A stretch of DNA of 48,354 nt from positions 1 through 48,354 of the forward strand of contig CALXOO010000013.1 in assembly GCA_944390045.1 (NCBI GenBank), given 5' to 3'. Source of the DNA: an uncultured Spirochaetales bacterium (GTDB taxonomy: Bacteria; Spirochaetota; Spirochaetia; Sphaerochaetales; Sphaerochaetaceae). Positions 15,484 to 24,557 of this stretch are shown here, in pieces. Every line of letters begins with the position of its first letter. Position 1 is the stretch's first letter. The position numbers and the translations under genes were made by a program. A model generated the notes under the pieces. That model ran no database searches. It was not told the DNA's origin and was given only the letters and a program-made list of their open reading frames with translations.

Positions 15484-15873
15484 ATGTACCGTGAAGTGAA
15501 CGCGCATTTCGGCGGGGACGGCTCCTATTTCACAAAGAACGGGAAACGTTTCTGCTACGAGGACGGTCTGGGCCCCTATGAGTATCTCATGGGAGCACTG
15601 GCAGGCTGCTTCACCTCGACGCTGATGGACATACTGGACCAGGAAGGCATAGCCTGCGGTGACATTGACGTGCACTGTTTCGGAGAAAAACGCGGCAGCA
15701 TTCCGACAACACTGGAGAATACCTGGATTGAGATGCGCATACACAGCCCCGGAGACATTCCGGAGGAGAGGATACTGTCCTGCATCGAGAAGACGAAGGA
15801 AACCTGCTCCATGTACCAGACAATCAGGCAGGTAAGCGCTATGCATGTGAAATTCGAGGTGATCCGTGGCTAG
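15484..15873 (+). CDS. OsmC/Ohr-family protein
   Basis: A 129-residue OsmC-fold protein. The two family cysteines are present, in MGALAGCFTSTLM (about residue 43) and KETCSMYQTIRQ (about residue 105). These form the peroxide-reducing pair in OsmC/Ohr proteins. The spacing fits the YhfA-like branch rather than organic hydroperoxide reductase proper. The ATG follows GGAGGAG by 6 nt. The gene overlaps the next ORF by 8 nt, so the two are co-expressed. Confidence 0.88.
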   Translation: MYREVNAHFGGDGSYFTKNGKRFCYEDGLGPYEYLMGALAGCFTSTLMDILDQEGIACGDIDVHCFGEKRGSIPTTLENTWIEMRIHSPGDIPEERILSCIEKTKETCSMYQTIRQVSAMHVKFEVIRG

Positions 15874-16426
15874 CAGGGAAGACGAGATTCTGTTTTTTGA
15901 TGCCTTCTGCCAGGCACTGAAGCGTCTGTGCTCGAAGGATTACCTGCTTTTTTCGACACAGAAGAAGAAGGCACCCATAACACACCGCATTGCGATGTAT
16001 CTTGAGACCATACTGGCAAGCGACTCCTACATCTGCGACACGCAGTTCGTGGTGAAGACTGAGGCCAGGGCATTCACCCCGGACATTGTCGTACATGACA
16101 GAATGGGTCATGAGTATATGGCCCTGTACTGGCAGGACGGGTACCTCAGCGCCAGGGAAAAGGAAGACGCCAGGGACTTCCACAGCCAGACAGGCTGCTT
16201 CACGCTGGCCTTTTCCCTGCTCCCGGAAAGGGACTATTTCCTGATCTACCGCTTCGCCGCGACATATACAGACTATCTTCACATCTCCAGGGAAGACTTC
16301 AGCGAACAGGTGCTCAAGCGCTGCAGCACGGACGAGGACATCTTCGATGACCAGCTCACACTCAAGCTGACGCGCCGCAGGAAGAAAAAGGACTCAGCGG
16401 GAGAGGATCCGACCCTCACCGAATAA
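15866..16426 (+). CDS. Hypothetical protein, possibly a degenerate PD-(D/E)XK fold
   Basis: A 186-residue soluble protein starting at GTG 15866 after GAGGTGA, coupled to the OsmC gene by an 8-nt overlap. I do not recognise a named family. The order of an N-terminal HRIAMYLE helix, a polar strand with CDTQF, then FTPDIVVHDRMG followed by YMALYWQDGYLS, resembles small PD-(D/E)XK nuclease-like proteins. In those, HR..L, E, PDI-x-V and E-x-K come in this order. Here the E-x-K position reads as A-L-Y, so a cleavage role is unlikely. The tail is very basic (RRRKKK). The 3' end overlaps the convergent DUF6062 gene by 33 nt. Confidence 0.65.
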   Translation: MASREDEILFFDAFCQALKRLCSKDYLLFSTQKKKAPITHRIAMYLETILASDSYICDTQFVVKTEARAFTPDIVVHDRMGHEYMALYWQDGYLSAREKEDARDFHSQTGCFTLAFSLLPERDYFLIYRFAATYTDYLHISREDFSEQVLKRCSTDEDIFDDQLTLKLTRRRKKKDSAGEDPTLTE

Positions 16427-17119
16427 CTTCCTGACACAGCGCTTGTGGGCATCCTCACAGCCGTTCCAGGGCTTGTCCCTGTTCTCGCTCTTGTATTTCT
16501 GAGAGAGATAGATGTCATCCTGCTGACAGCGCTCAAGATTGTCCCTGAGCAGCCTCGCCAGCAGTACGAGGTAATCCTCCAGCAAGTCCCCCTGAAGCTC
16601 AAGTTTCGCACATTCAGCTAGGGCCAGCGTGTGATGCATGCAGAAGCCCTTCGACTCACTCAGTGCACCGCGGAACTGTGCGTCATCACGGTAGAGAGCC
16701 GCGACAGTCCTGATGTAGCGCTCAAGGCGCATCGCCATATAATCACACACGAGACAGCCCTTCTCCCGGCCCCTGCTGTACTCCTCAAGCTCCTCATAGG
16801 CCTTGAGGGCCTTCCTTGCGGACCTGGAAGCCGCGATCTTCTCCAGCAGCGGATAGACATCTTTCTTGGACTGGTCCATGTAGGTATCCAGCACAAGCGA
16901 CAGACTCTGTGCCTTGTTCTTGTCCGCAAGTGCCCGGAAATGAGTCGGACAGAATCCCTTGGCATTTATCTCGACCCTTATCTCGGGAACCATGATCGCA
17001 GGTCCGAGATAGTAGTTGAGCGCATCATCCTGGGCGATATTCATCAGGTCGCAGATAAAACACTCACTCCCACTCTTCAGGCCATCCCATACAGGAATTG
17101 TCTCAAGCTCGATCTTCAC
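16394..17119 (-). CDS. DUF6062-family Cys/His-motif protein
   Basis: A 241-residue soluble protein matching the DUF6062 family. It is organised as two copies of a module: ECFIC then FCPTH, and GCLVC then FCMHH, each pairing Cys-x-x-Cys with Cys-x-x-His, suggesting two metal sites. The rest is helical. The GTG at 17119 is chosen because AAGGAGG lies 7 nt upstream; the frame upstream is not coding-like. It is the last gene of the aldolase-ogt-DUF6062 operon and overlaps ogt by 17 nt. Function unknown. Confidence 0.8.
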   Translation of the reverse strand: MKIELETIPVWDGLKSGSECFICDLMNIAQDDALNYYLGPAIMVPEIRVEINAKGFCPTHFRALADKNKAQSLSLVLDTYMDQSKKDVYPLLEKIAASRSARKALKAYEELEEYSRGREKGCLVCDYMAMRLERYIRTVAALYRDDAQFRGALSESKGFCMHHTLALAECAKLELQGDLLEDYLVLLARLLRDNLERCQQDDIYLSQKYKSENRDKPWNGCEDAHKRCVRKLFGEGRILSR

Positions 17120-17573
17120 CGTACAGCCTCCTTTCAAGATCCAGAAGCGCGATTTTCATTTCAATGCCGCAGCCGAACCCGCCGGGTCCGTCACTGGCAA
17201 GTACCCTGTGACATGGAACAAACAGGAGGAGCCTGTTGCGGTTCATCGCGCCACCGACCGCCCGGGCTGCCCTCTCATGTCCGCTCATGGCTGCCAGCTG
17301 TCCATATGTGACGCTGGCTCCCGCCGCCACAGTGCGGAGGCTGTCATAGACATCCTTCGCGAACGGACTGGCATCGCCATATGCAAGCGGAACAGAAAAA
17401 AGGCCTCTTGCACCTGAGAAATACTCATCCAGCTGCCCGACTGCCATTTTCAGGATATCATCTGGCTGATCATCCGGTACTGCACCTGTCCAGGGAAGGC
17501 ATTCGGCAAGGGCCTGTCCGTCGCTTTTGAGCAGGAAGTCAGAGACAGGAGACCTGTAAAGCACGCACCTCAT
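17103..17573 (-). CDS. ogt: Methylated-DNA-protein cysteine methyltransferase
   Basis: A 156-residue DNA repair protein that takes alkyl groups from O6-alkylguanine onto its own cysteine. The active-site PCHRV (LLFVPCHRVLASDG) is intact, and the recognition helix segment RAARAVGGAMNRN with the Asn hinge precedes it. The short N-terminal domain and single unit are of Ogt type, without the Ada regulatory domain. AGGAG precedes the ATG at 17573, which overlaps the aldolase stop as ATGA. Confidence 0.93.
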   Translation of the reverse strand: MRCVLYRSPVSDFLLKSDGQALAECLPWTGAVPDDQPDDILKMAVGQLDEYFSGARGLFSVPLAYGDASPFAKDVYDSLRTVAAGASVTYGQLAAMSGHERAARAVGGAMNRNRLLLFVPCHRVLASDGPGGFGCGIEMKIALLDLERRLYGEDRA

Positions 17574-18193
17574 GAGAAACTCCTGCGGATCTCTTCCAGC
17601 CGCTCCGTGCACAGAGGCCTCGCATGCACAGCGGAAAGTGTCATCAGCGTCATTCTTGCCGCATTCTCCAGCACCTCCATGCGCTCATAGGCCTGAAGCA
17701 TGCTCTTCCCGACAGTCAGGGCCCCATGGTTCTCGAGCAGTATGCAGTCATGCTCCGCAGCGCAGGAAGCAACATTCATGGCCAGCTCCCTGGAACCCAT
17801 CAGCGCATAGCCGGCCTTTGCGACACGGCCCAGCAGACAGCAGGATTCTGCCAGCAGTCTCGTGTCTATCTCCTCCTCAAGCGCGCTGAAAAGGGATGCA
17901 TGCAGCGGGTGGCTGTGCACGACTGCGACGGCATCCGGACGGCAGAGATAGATTTTCCTGTGCATCTCGCTCTCCATGCTCACCTTCAGATCCGGCGTCA
18001 GGCAGACTCCGTCCTCCAGTCTCACGCAGGCCACCATTCCGGCTTCCGTGGAAGCCTTGTCAAGGCCTGAGGGCGTGATGTACATGTACCCGCCCTCCCT
18101 CATGGAGACATTTCCGCCACAGGCAGTGGTGAGACCCCTTTCGTAAAGGCGCCTCATGAATGTGGCTACAAGCTGTGGTGCGTTTCCAATCAT
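17570..18193 (-). CDS. Class II aldolase/adducin-family protein
   Basis: A 207-residue zinc-dependent aldolase or epimerase-fold protein related to L-fuculose- and L-rhamnulose-phosphate aldolases. GNVSMREGGYMYITPSG is the phosphate- and substrate-binding segment. VVHSHPLHASLFSAL gives two zinc-binding His, and ENHGALTVG carries the third His. The substrate is not evident, since no sugar kinase or isomerase is nearby. The ATG at 18193 is chosen since its promoter lies immediately upstream; the open frame extends further through the promoter. There is no Shine-Dalgarno. Confidence 0.88.
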   Translation of the reverse strand: MIGNAPQLVATFMRRLYERGLTTACGGNVSMREGGYMYITPSGLDKASTEAGMVACVRLEDGVCLTPDLKVSMESEMHRKIYLCRPDAVAVVHSHPLHASLFSALEEEIDTRLLAESCCLLGRVAKAGYALMGSRELAMNVASCAAEHDCILLENHGALTVGKSMLQAYERMEVLENAARMTLMTLSAVHARPLCTERLEEIRRSFS

Positions 18194-18199
18194 GAACGT

Positions 18200-18227
18200 A
18201 GAATAGCACAAAAGCACTCCATGACAA
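18200..18227 (-). promoter_or_regulatory. Promoter giving a leaderless transcript (aldolase operon)
   Basis: On the minus strand, TTGTCA (18227-18222) and TATTCT (18205-18200) are 16 bp apart. Only 6 nt separate the -10 from the ATG at 18193, so the transcript should begin at the start codon. Confidence 0.55.
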
Positions 18228-18268
18228 TGAAAAAAGATTTCGTCAGGACGGCGGACGAATTCCTGCAA

Positions 18269-18297
18269 TTGAACGAACTTCCCTGATTGGATAGAAT
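18269..18297 (+). promoter_or_regulatory. proS promoter
   Basis: TTGAAC (18269-18274) and TAGAAT (18292-18297) are 17 bp apart, about 30 nt before the proS start, leaving a normal leader with AGGAG at 18311-18315. Confidence 0.6.
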
Positions 18298-18325
18298 GGC
18301 ATCGACTTTTAGGAGATTACGAGTC

Positions 18326-20083
18326 ATGAGAATGTCAAACATGTTTTCACGCACCCTGAGAGAAGCACCTAACGGGGCGGACAGCAAGGGCTATGAATAC
18401 CTGCTGCGCGCCGGCTTCATCCGCCAGATGGGCGCCGGAATATTCTCCCTCCTGCCGCTTGGCTTCAGGGCGACGAGAAAGATAGAGGCCATCATCAGAG
18501 AAGAGATGGAGCGCATCGGAGCCGAAGAGCTGCTGATGCCGGTGGTCAACACCGCCGACATCTGGAAGGAGACAGGCCGTTACTACTCAATCGACAAGGA
18601 GATGAGCCGCTTTGAGGACAGGGCCGGACGCGACATGGTGCTTGCCATGACCCACGAAGAGGCCGTGACCGACCTCGCGCGTACAGAGATTGACTCCTAC
18701 AAGCGCCTTCCCCTGCTCGTCTATCAGATCCAGACCAAGTGGAGGGATGATCCCCGTCCGAGAGCCGGGCTGATCAGGGTAAGGGAGTTCACGATGAAGG
18801 ACTCCTACTCCTTTGACCGCGACCAGGCCGGACTGGACAAGGTGTACAGGGCTCACTACAAGGCCTACTTCCGCATCTTCAGCCGCTGCGCACTGCCGGC
18901 AATCGCCGTCGGCGCCGACTCTGGCATGATGGGCGGAAAGATCAGCCACGAGTATATGTACCTCTCGCCGATCGGAGAGGACACGATCATCACCTGCCCC
19001 AAGTGCGGCTACACGGCGAACAGACAGGTGGCCACCTTCAGGAAGGAATATTTCGCTGAAGATGAAAAGCCCATTGAGAAGATAGCGACACCGGAAGCCA
19101 AGACAATCGAGGCTCTGGCTCAGCTGCTTGGCATTGAGGCCAGACAGACAGCGAAGGCGGTCTTCATGGTCGGCACCTTCATCAACGACCACACCGGGGA
19201 GGAACACGAGAAGCTCATCGTCGCCATCATCCGCGGAGACATGGACGTCGAGGAGAGCAAGCTGAGCAATGCCGCAAAGGCGAATTCGATCCGTCCGGCT
19301 CACGATGAGGAGATAAGGGCATGCGGAATCGTTCCGGGCTTCGGCTCCCTCATCGGCGCGAAGGGCGACTTCATGGCGATAGTCGATGACTCTGTCGCGA
19401 AGTCAAACAATCTTGTCGCAGGTGCGAACGAGGAAGGCTATCACTACATAAACACAAATTACGGCCGTGACTACACAGGCACTGTCGCAGACATCGCCTC
19501 CGCACGCCAGGACTATCTCTGCCCGGTATGCGGTGCTCCTCTCAACTCATCAAAGGGCGTTGAGATCGGAAACATCTTCCAGCTTGGCACCCGCTACAGC
19601 GAGAGCATGAACTGCTTCTATCAGGACGAGGATGGAACAAGGAAGCCTGTCGTGATGGGAAGCTATGGAATCGGAGTGGGACGCCTTCTTGCATGTATCG
19701 CAGAGGAGTACAACGACGAGTCCGGACTCAAGCTCCCGATCTCTGTCGCACCCTATCAGGTGCACCTGATCTCACTGGTCAAGGACAACGCGGTGGGCGA
19801 AGAGGTCTACGAGAGTCTGAAGAAAGCCGGCATTGAGGTGCTTTACGACGACAGAAAGGAATCTGCCGGAGTCAAGTTCGCTGATGCAGACCTCATCGGA
19901 CTGCCGATCAGACTGACAATCGGAAACAGAAGCCTCAAGGAAGGCAAGGTCGAAGTCAAGATCCGTGAGACCGGAGAGACAACCAGCTTCCTGGTTGCCG
20001 ACCTGGCCGATGAAGTGAAGAATGAGATCGCAAAGCTGCAGGGCGAAATCGACAGCAGGATCGTCGAGAAGGAACTGAACTGA
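18326..20083 (+). CDS. proS: Prolyl-tRNA synthetase (bacterial type)
   Basis: A 585-residue class II synthetase that charges tRNA-Pro. GFIRQMGAGIFSLLPLG and PVVNTADIWKETGRY belong to motif 1. TMKDSYSFD and the preceding RPRAGLIRVREF are motif 2. A YbaK-like editing insertion (about 230-390) removes mischarged alanine, and motif 3 is SYGIGVGRLLA. Two extra Cys-x-x-Cys pairs (ITCPKCGYTA and YLCPVCGAPL) flank the insertion and could bind zinc. The ATG at 18326 lies 10 nt after AGGAG. A strong terminator follows. Confidence 0.97.
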   Translation: MRMSNMFSRTLREAPNGADSKGYEYLLRAGFIRQMGAGIFSLLPLGFRATRKIEAIIREEMERIGAEELLMPVVNTADIWKETGRYYSIDKEMSRFEDRAGRDMVLAMTHEEAVTDLARTEIDSYKRLPLLVYQIQTKWRDDPRPRAGLIRVREFTMKDSYSFDRDQAGLDKVYRAHYKAYFRIFSRCALPAIAVGADSGMMGGKISHEYMYLSPIGEDTIITCPKCGYTANRQVATFRKEYFAEDEKPIEKIATPEAKTIEALAQLLGIEARQTAKAVFMVGTFINDHTGEEHEKLIVAIIRGDMDVEESKLSNAAKANSIRPAHDEEIRACGIVPGFGSLIGAKGDFMAIVDDSVAKSNNLVAGANEEGYHYINTNYGRDYTGTVADIASARQDYLCPVCGAPLNSSKGVEIGNIFQLGTRYSESMNCFYQDEDGTRKPVVMGSYGIGVGRLLACIAEEYNDESGLKLPISVAPYQVHLISLVKDNAVGEEVYESLKKAGIEVLYDDRKESAGVKFADADLIGLPIRLTIGNRSLKEGKVEVKIRETGETTSFLVADLADEVKNEIAKLQGEIDSRIVEKELN

Positions 20084-20107
20084 TCCCAGGTTTCTGCAAT
20101 GATCATG

Positions 20108-20143
20108 AGCTGCCGCGTATTGAAAGCGGCAGCTTTAATTTTG
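20108..20143 (+). terminator. proS terminator
   Basis: AGCTGCCGC (20108-20116) pairs perfectly with GCGGCAGCT (20126-20134) around a 9-nt loop, followed by TTAATTTT. A clean rho-independent terminator. Confidence 0.85.
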
Positions 20144-21050
20144 TCCAGAGGCAGTGACCGCTTTCCAGAACGAGAAACCGGCTGTCGGACCTTTTCCGTA
20201 TGCAGGATTCCTGCAGACTGACCGGAAACATCATTCCCTGTCAGGTGCTGACAGGCAGCATCCCGCAAAGGGCGCAACCGGAGTCAGACTCTGAAGCCAG
20301 ATGCCCGTTTCCACAAATCCAATGAACCGCTGTCAGGTACTGGATTGTCACTACAGCATACATAGAATAGTTTATTCCATATTTATTATACCGTTATAGG
20401 TTCTTTTATAATATAATTATCGCATATTTGACAATATTACCTGCTCAGCACAAATGATTGCATGAGTTTTCTGACGTTGCCTGACGCAGGGCCGGACATG
20501 TGCCAGATACCTGAAAAATCACCCCGCATCGCCTTTTCCGATACCCTAGTCGTCCGGCATACAATTGCAACCTGTATATCCTGAGCCGGGAATTCTGTAT
20601 GAATATGGCCCTTCCAGCAGATTTCTGTTTCAAGGTATTTTGGGGTAAGTGCACTATCTTTGCCGGCACGATTCAGCTGGTGGAAGAGGAATGTCACGCT
20701 GCTGCTCCTGGGCATAAGCTTTCAGTACAGGAATACATGTATTTCATAAGCTCACAGCCAAGATCTTCCGCGCCCACAGGAGACGGAAAAACGTGCTGCG
20801 GCAACTGTGGTGGCTATTTCCCATTTAAACAGAGAAAAGAAGCAATCTCATTCATCCGATGATGAATGAAATCTTCTGCTTCTCAGCCGGACAGACAGGA
20901 AGCGTTTGATTCACTGTCGTTGAAGATCGTGCAGATGTATGGCCGTGCCCACAAGAGAAACAGGACACAGCATCATGCACCGCGTGATAATCCAGTCACC
21001 ACCGGAATTATTGCAGTCTTTTTTGTTTCTCACTCGGCCGCAGCAGGCAT
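20144..21050. other. Long intergenic region without a recognisable gene
   Basis: About 900 bases hold no frame with a start signal and a recognisable product. Short open frames exist on both strands (for example 20437-20715 minus, 20599-20862 plus) but none resembles a family. The section 20340-20450 is strikingly AT-rich, with runs such as TTTATTATACC and TTATAATATAATTATCG, then TTGACA at about 20428. A bulged hairpin lies at 20838-20883. It could contain a small RNA, the regulatory region of the two-component operon, or the worn remains of lost genes. Confidence 0.4.
20838..20883. repeat. Bulged hairpin upstream of the sensor kinase
   Basis: AGAAGCA (20838-20844) pairs with TGCTTCT (20877-20883), and inside it CATTCATC (20849-20856) pairs with GATGAATG (20861-20868) around a CGAT loop. 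The two stems are separated by unequal internal loops. No T-run follows, so this is an RNA structure or operator rather than a terminator. Confidence 0.45.
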
Positions 21051-21056
21051 TATAAT
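21051..21056 (+). promoter_or_regulatory. -10 element of the sensor kinase operon
   Basis: A perfect TATAAT ends 8 nt before the ATG at 21065, and no Shine-Dalgarno is visible. The -35 region is not clear at the usual spacing (TTTCTC at 19 bp, TTGTTT at 22 bp). A leaderless transcript is likely. Confidence 0.45.
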
Positions 21057-21064
21057 GGACAGTC

Positions 21065-22900
21065 ATGGGTGGATTGAAGCAAAAGGCGGCGCTGTTAAAT
21101 AAATTCTCTGTCAGACTCTTCCTGCTTATTGTCATTGCAGTCATCATTCCACTGTCCCTTATCTCTGTCTATATTGCCAGACACATGGAAGACACTCTTA
21201 GAGAGAGTCTGAGCCAGCATGCTGTCGAGAACATTCACCGAGGCGAGGAGAACCTGTCCCAGACGCTTCAGGATATGGCATTCTACACAAACATCTTTGT
21301 CTATGACACAAGACTGAGATCAATGCTTGAAGACAGTACTGTCGATCCATTTGATCTTACCAAGTACTTTGACGAAATTGTCGCCAGAAGCCAGATAGAG
21401 AACCCCAGTGGCATCAGGTCAGACGCAAAGGTAGTCATCATAGACAGGTTCGGACGCTGTCTGACAAACTGGAGCCTGAATTTCAATGACTATCTCTTCC
21501 TGCTGGAAGAAGACTGGGTCAGGGAGAGCATGACCAACGACGGTCATATCATCTGGTCCCTGTTTTCTCCTGCCTATATCGAAGGAGAGAGCGGAAGATA
21601 CATCTCACTCGCCCGCTCAATACTCACGGAGGTGACAAGCGGGGAGTATCTTGGAACACTGATCATAAGCATCGAGCAGTCGCAGTTTGAAAGCATACTC
21701 AGGGCATTCGCATCCCCCGAGGACTCGGTCTATATCATGCTGGAGGACGGAAGCACAGTATTTGAGTCAGCGCCAGGTGCTACAGACATTGCGGAGGAAG
21801 ACCTTCACGGAATACAGCAGCAGTTTGGGGACTCAGTTCAGGGCAGCTGTCTGACAAAACTCGGCGGCAGGCGCTATCTTCTGTCTTACTACACACTTCC
21901 ATCCCCCTGGCTGTTCAACGGAAACACGCTGAAGGTTTTCCATTTCTGTGATTACAGCCCGATTGAGGCGGAAGTGCAGGAGGCAACAGATCTCTTATGG
22001 CTTGCCATCATTGCCTCAGCCATGACTGTCCTTACTGTATCGTTCCTTCTTTCCAGAAAAGTCGTCACGCCTATCACCACGCTCACACGGCAGCTGACAA
22101 ACTATCAGATCGGGATGCGGTTCGAAGGCCTGCTGCTGAAGCGGCGCGATGAGATCGGAGACCTGGACAGAGGCATTGCCCGGATGGATGCGAGGATTAA
22201 GAGGCTTTTCCGCAGCCTCAAGACTGAGCACGAGCAGAGGGAGCGTTATTATTATGAATCGCTGAGGGCCCAGCTGAACCCCCACTACATTTACAATACT
22301 CTCTCCACAATCAGATGGATGGCCATAGCACGCTCTGCTGACAACATCGTTGAGGCAATTGACAATCTGTCTGCCACGCTTAAGTACAGCATGGGCAAAC
22401 AGGACATAGTCTCAGTCAGCGATGAGGTCAGGCATATTAAGAGCTACATTGAGATCCATAACCTGCGCTATGACGAATACGTTGAGCTGTCAACCGCGAT
22501 TGATGATGAAATCATGTCAATGAAACTCATGAAGTTCATACTCCAGCCAGTAGTCGAGAATTCGATTCTGCACGGCTTTGACAAGTCAAGGGGCCTCATT
22601 GCCATCAGCATAAGTGCAGAAGTGAAGGATGAGAAACTGATAATCACTGTTCTCGATGACGGAGTCGGAATCAAGAAGGATGCTGTCGAGGCTTTCAACA
22701 ACCGTCAGGACAAAGGCAGAAAGCTGACAGGAATCGGCTTGAGGAATGTTGACGAGAGCATCAAGGGACGTTTCGGAAGGATGTACGGCCTGACCGTGTG
22801 TTCCAGAACGGACACGCACGGCACAAAGACTGTCTTCACCCTTCCTCTCTTGAAAGGAGGAGAGCAGCCGGAAGCAGACGGCGGCTCGGATGCTATATGA
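21065..22900 (+). CDS. Sensor histidine kinase, YesM/LytS type
   Basis: A 611-residue membrane sensor. A first helix at about 14-37 and a second at about 310-330 enclose an extracytoplasmic region of about 270 residues resembling a Cache-like sensor. A HAMP-like linker follows. The His_kinase domain has QLNPHYIYNTLSTIRWMA with the phosphorylated His407, and the ATPase domain has LQPVVENSILHGF, DDGVGI and GIGLRNV. This class commonly senses sugars or the state of an ABC transporter next door. Its stop overlaps the response regulator start as ATGA. Confidence 0.93.
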   Translation: MGGLKQKAALLNKFSVRLFLLIVIAVIIPLSLISVYIARHMEDTLRESLSQHAVENIHRGEENLSQTLQDMAFYTNIFVYDTRLRSMLEDSTVDPFDLTKYFDEIVARSQIENPSGIRSDAKVVIIDRFGRCLTNWSLNFNDYLFLLEEDWVRESMTNDGHIIWSLFSPAYIEGESGRYISLARSILTEVTSGEYLGTLIISIEQSQFESILRAFASPEDSVYIMLEDGSTVFESAPGATDIAEEDLHGIQQQFGDSVQGSCLTKLGGRRYLLSYYTLPSPWLFNGNTLKVFHFCDYSPIEAEVQEATDLLWLAIIASAMTVLTVSFLLSRKVVTPITTLTRQLTNYQIGMRFEGLLLKRRDEIGDLDRGIARMDARIKRLFRSLKTEHEQRERYYYESLRAQLNPHYIYNTLSTIRWMAIARSADNIVEAIDNLSATLKYSMGKQDIVSVSDEVRHIKSYIEIHNLRYDEYVELSTAIDDEIMSMKLMKFILQPVVENSILHGFDKSRGLIAISISAEVKDEKLIITVLDDGVGIKKDAVEAFNNRQDKGRKLTGIGLRNVDESIKGRFGRMYGLTVCSRTDTHGTKTVFTLPLLKGGEQPEADGGSDAI

Positions 22901-24465
22901 CGAAAACAAGACGACTGATGATAGTTGATGACGAGATCATTGTCCGCAAGGGCATTGAGGCACTGCTCTCAGACTGGCAGACACACGGCTACAAGGTTGT
23001 TGGAGAGGCGGAATCAGGAAATCAAGCACTGGAGAAAATCCCCGAGCTCCACCCGGACATCGTGCTGACAGACCTGTTCATGACAGATGGCGACGGCTTT
23101 TATCTGATTTCACGGCTGAAAGCCCATTACCCGGACATCAGGATCGTGGTCCTGTCAAATTACAATGATTACGAGAACGTGCGCCGCGCGATGAAAAGCG
23201 GGGCCGCGGACTATATTTTCAAGCTTGATGTAAAGACAAGCGAGCTGATAAATGTCCTCGACGAGGTATCACAGGGCATCCAGGATCAGGATGAGGAGCA
23301 GTTCCAGGATGCCGCCTCAGGAATCCTGCTTGCCCTCTCATCCGGCACGGTACCGGCAGAAGGGCTCAGACTGCCTTTTGACATCAGCTCAGGCTGTGCA
23401 GCCCTTGCCGTCCAGGTTGACGACTTCCAGATCCTCGTCAGAAAGCACACCTTCCCGGACTGGACGAGAACTCACACCCTGCTGACAGGAATGATTGAAG
23501 AGACGCTGCAAAATTACAGTTCCTGCCTGCTGCTCAGGCTGTCCCCGTCAAAGCTTATTGTGCTTCTGCAGCGTCCCGGAAGCGGTGCACCGGACCTGCA
23601 GACAGGAATCTCAATCCTTGCAAAGCGCATACAGCGCACCACAGGACTTTCGCTCTCCTTCTCGCTCTCACGCTGGACGGACAGTGAGGCTGAGGTCCTG
23701 ACCGTGATAAACGAATCAGTCAGCGCGCTGTCCAGGCTATATTATTCACAGGACGTGCTTGTCACTGGCAATGATCAGCAGGCGCAGACACACATGGCGC
23801 ATGAGGACGGTGATGACTACATGGGCTATCTGGCAACCAGAGATGCGAGAGGCGCGCTTGCAGCATTCAGAAGGGAACTGGAAGCCTGCAGGAACGGCGG
23901 CTGCGGCAGCAAGAAGGAGACAATAAGACAGCTTTACCGGAGTGCAGGACGCCTTGCCCTCGTTCTTGATGAGTGCGGTATTGCTGACACTATCTCCGCT
24001 GACAGCATCAGCCTCGCTGATGCCGTACTGTTTTCAGACAGGTATTCTTCCCTGCTCTCACTGGCAGAAAGCATACTATCAGCCGTTGACAGGGCCATTG
24101 AAGGGCAAAAACCGGTCAGGAGGGAAATCGCGGCCATAATCTCATACATAAGGGAAAACCCGGGCAGGGACATTTCTGTCTCGGAGGCCGCGTCAATCGC
24201 GGGAATGAGCGACAGCAATTTCCAGCACGTGTTCACGGAAGAGATCGGAATGCCATTCACACGCTTCCTGATCTCCCAGAGGATGGAAAAAGCCGCCGCC
24301 CTGCTGCTCAACACGGACCTTAGGATCGGAGAAGTCGCAGAAGAGGTGGGTATGTCAAACCAGAATTATTTCAGCCTCCAGTTCAAGAAAAACTATGGTC
24401 AGGGGCCCCTGGAGTTCAGGAATGCCGCAAGAAATGCAGAAAAATGTAGAAAAACCGCAGAATAA
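22897..24465 (+). CDS. Response regulator with AraC-type DNA-binding domain (YesN type)
   Basis: A 522-residue regulator. The receiver domain (1-120) has the acidic pocket in IVDDE, the phospho-acceptor Asp59 in VLTDLFMTDGDG, and Lys near FKLDVKT. The middle 270 residues are a poorly conserved linker typical of YesN proteins. The C-terminal 100 residues are an AraC/XylS double helix-turn-helix (ISVSEAASIAGMSDSNFQHV, then IGEVAEEVGMSNQNYFSLQF). It should activate the adjoining transporter genes when phosphorylated by the kinase, with which it is translationally coupled. Confidence 0.93.
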   Translation: MTKTRRLMIVDDEIIVRKGIEALLSDWQTHGYKVVGEAESGNQALEKIPELHPDIVLTDLFMTDGDGFYLISRLKAHYPDIRIVVLSNYNDYENVRRAMKSGAADYIFKLDVKTSELINVLDEVSQGIQDQDEEQFQDAASGILLALSSGTVPAEGLRLPFDISSGCAALAVQVDDFQILVRKHTFPDWTRTHTLLTGMIEETLQNYSSCLLLRLSPSKLIVLLQRPGSGAPDLQTGISILAKRIQRTTGLSLSFSLSRWTDSEAEVLTVINESVSALSRLYYSQDVLVTGNDQQAQTHMAHEDGDDYMGYLATRDARGALAAFRRELEACRNGGCGSKKETIRQLYRSAGRLALVLDECGIADTISADSISLADAVLFSDRYSSLLSLAESILSAVDRAIEGQKPVRREIAAIISYIRENPGRDISVSEAASIAGMSDSNFQHVFTEEIGMPFTRFLISQRMEKAAALLLNTDLRIGEVAEEVGMSNQNYFSLQFKKNYGQGPLEFRNAARNAEKCRKTAE

Positions 24466-24557
24466 TTATTGCATGGCACTTCTCTTTGCATCTTTTTCTA
24501 GATAATCGACAGCCTGATTTCCAGATGCGGACCTACCCTGAACCCGGAGGTAAATTT

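Noticed and set aside
20437..20715. 92-codon minus-strand frame in the long intergenic region
   Set aside because: No start signal and no family resemblance. Other frames across the same bases are equally open, as expected by chance in this composition.
20599..21102. Two plus-strand frames (20599-20862 and 20866-21102) before the kinase
   Set aside because: Neither has a convincing ribosome site. The second overlaps the kinase promoter and its start region.
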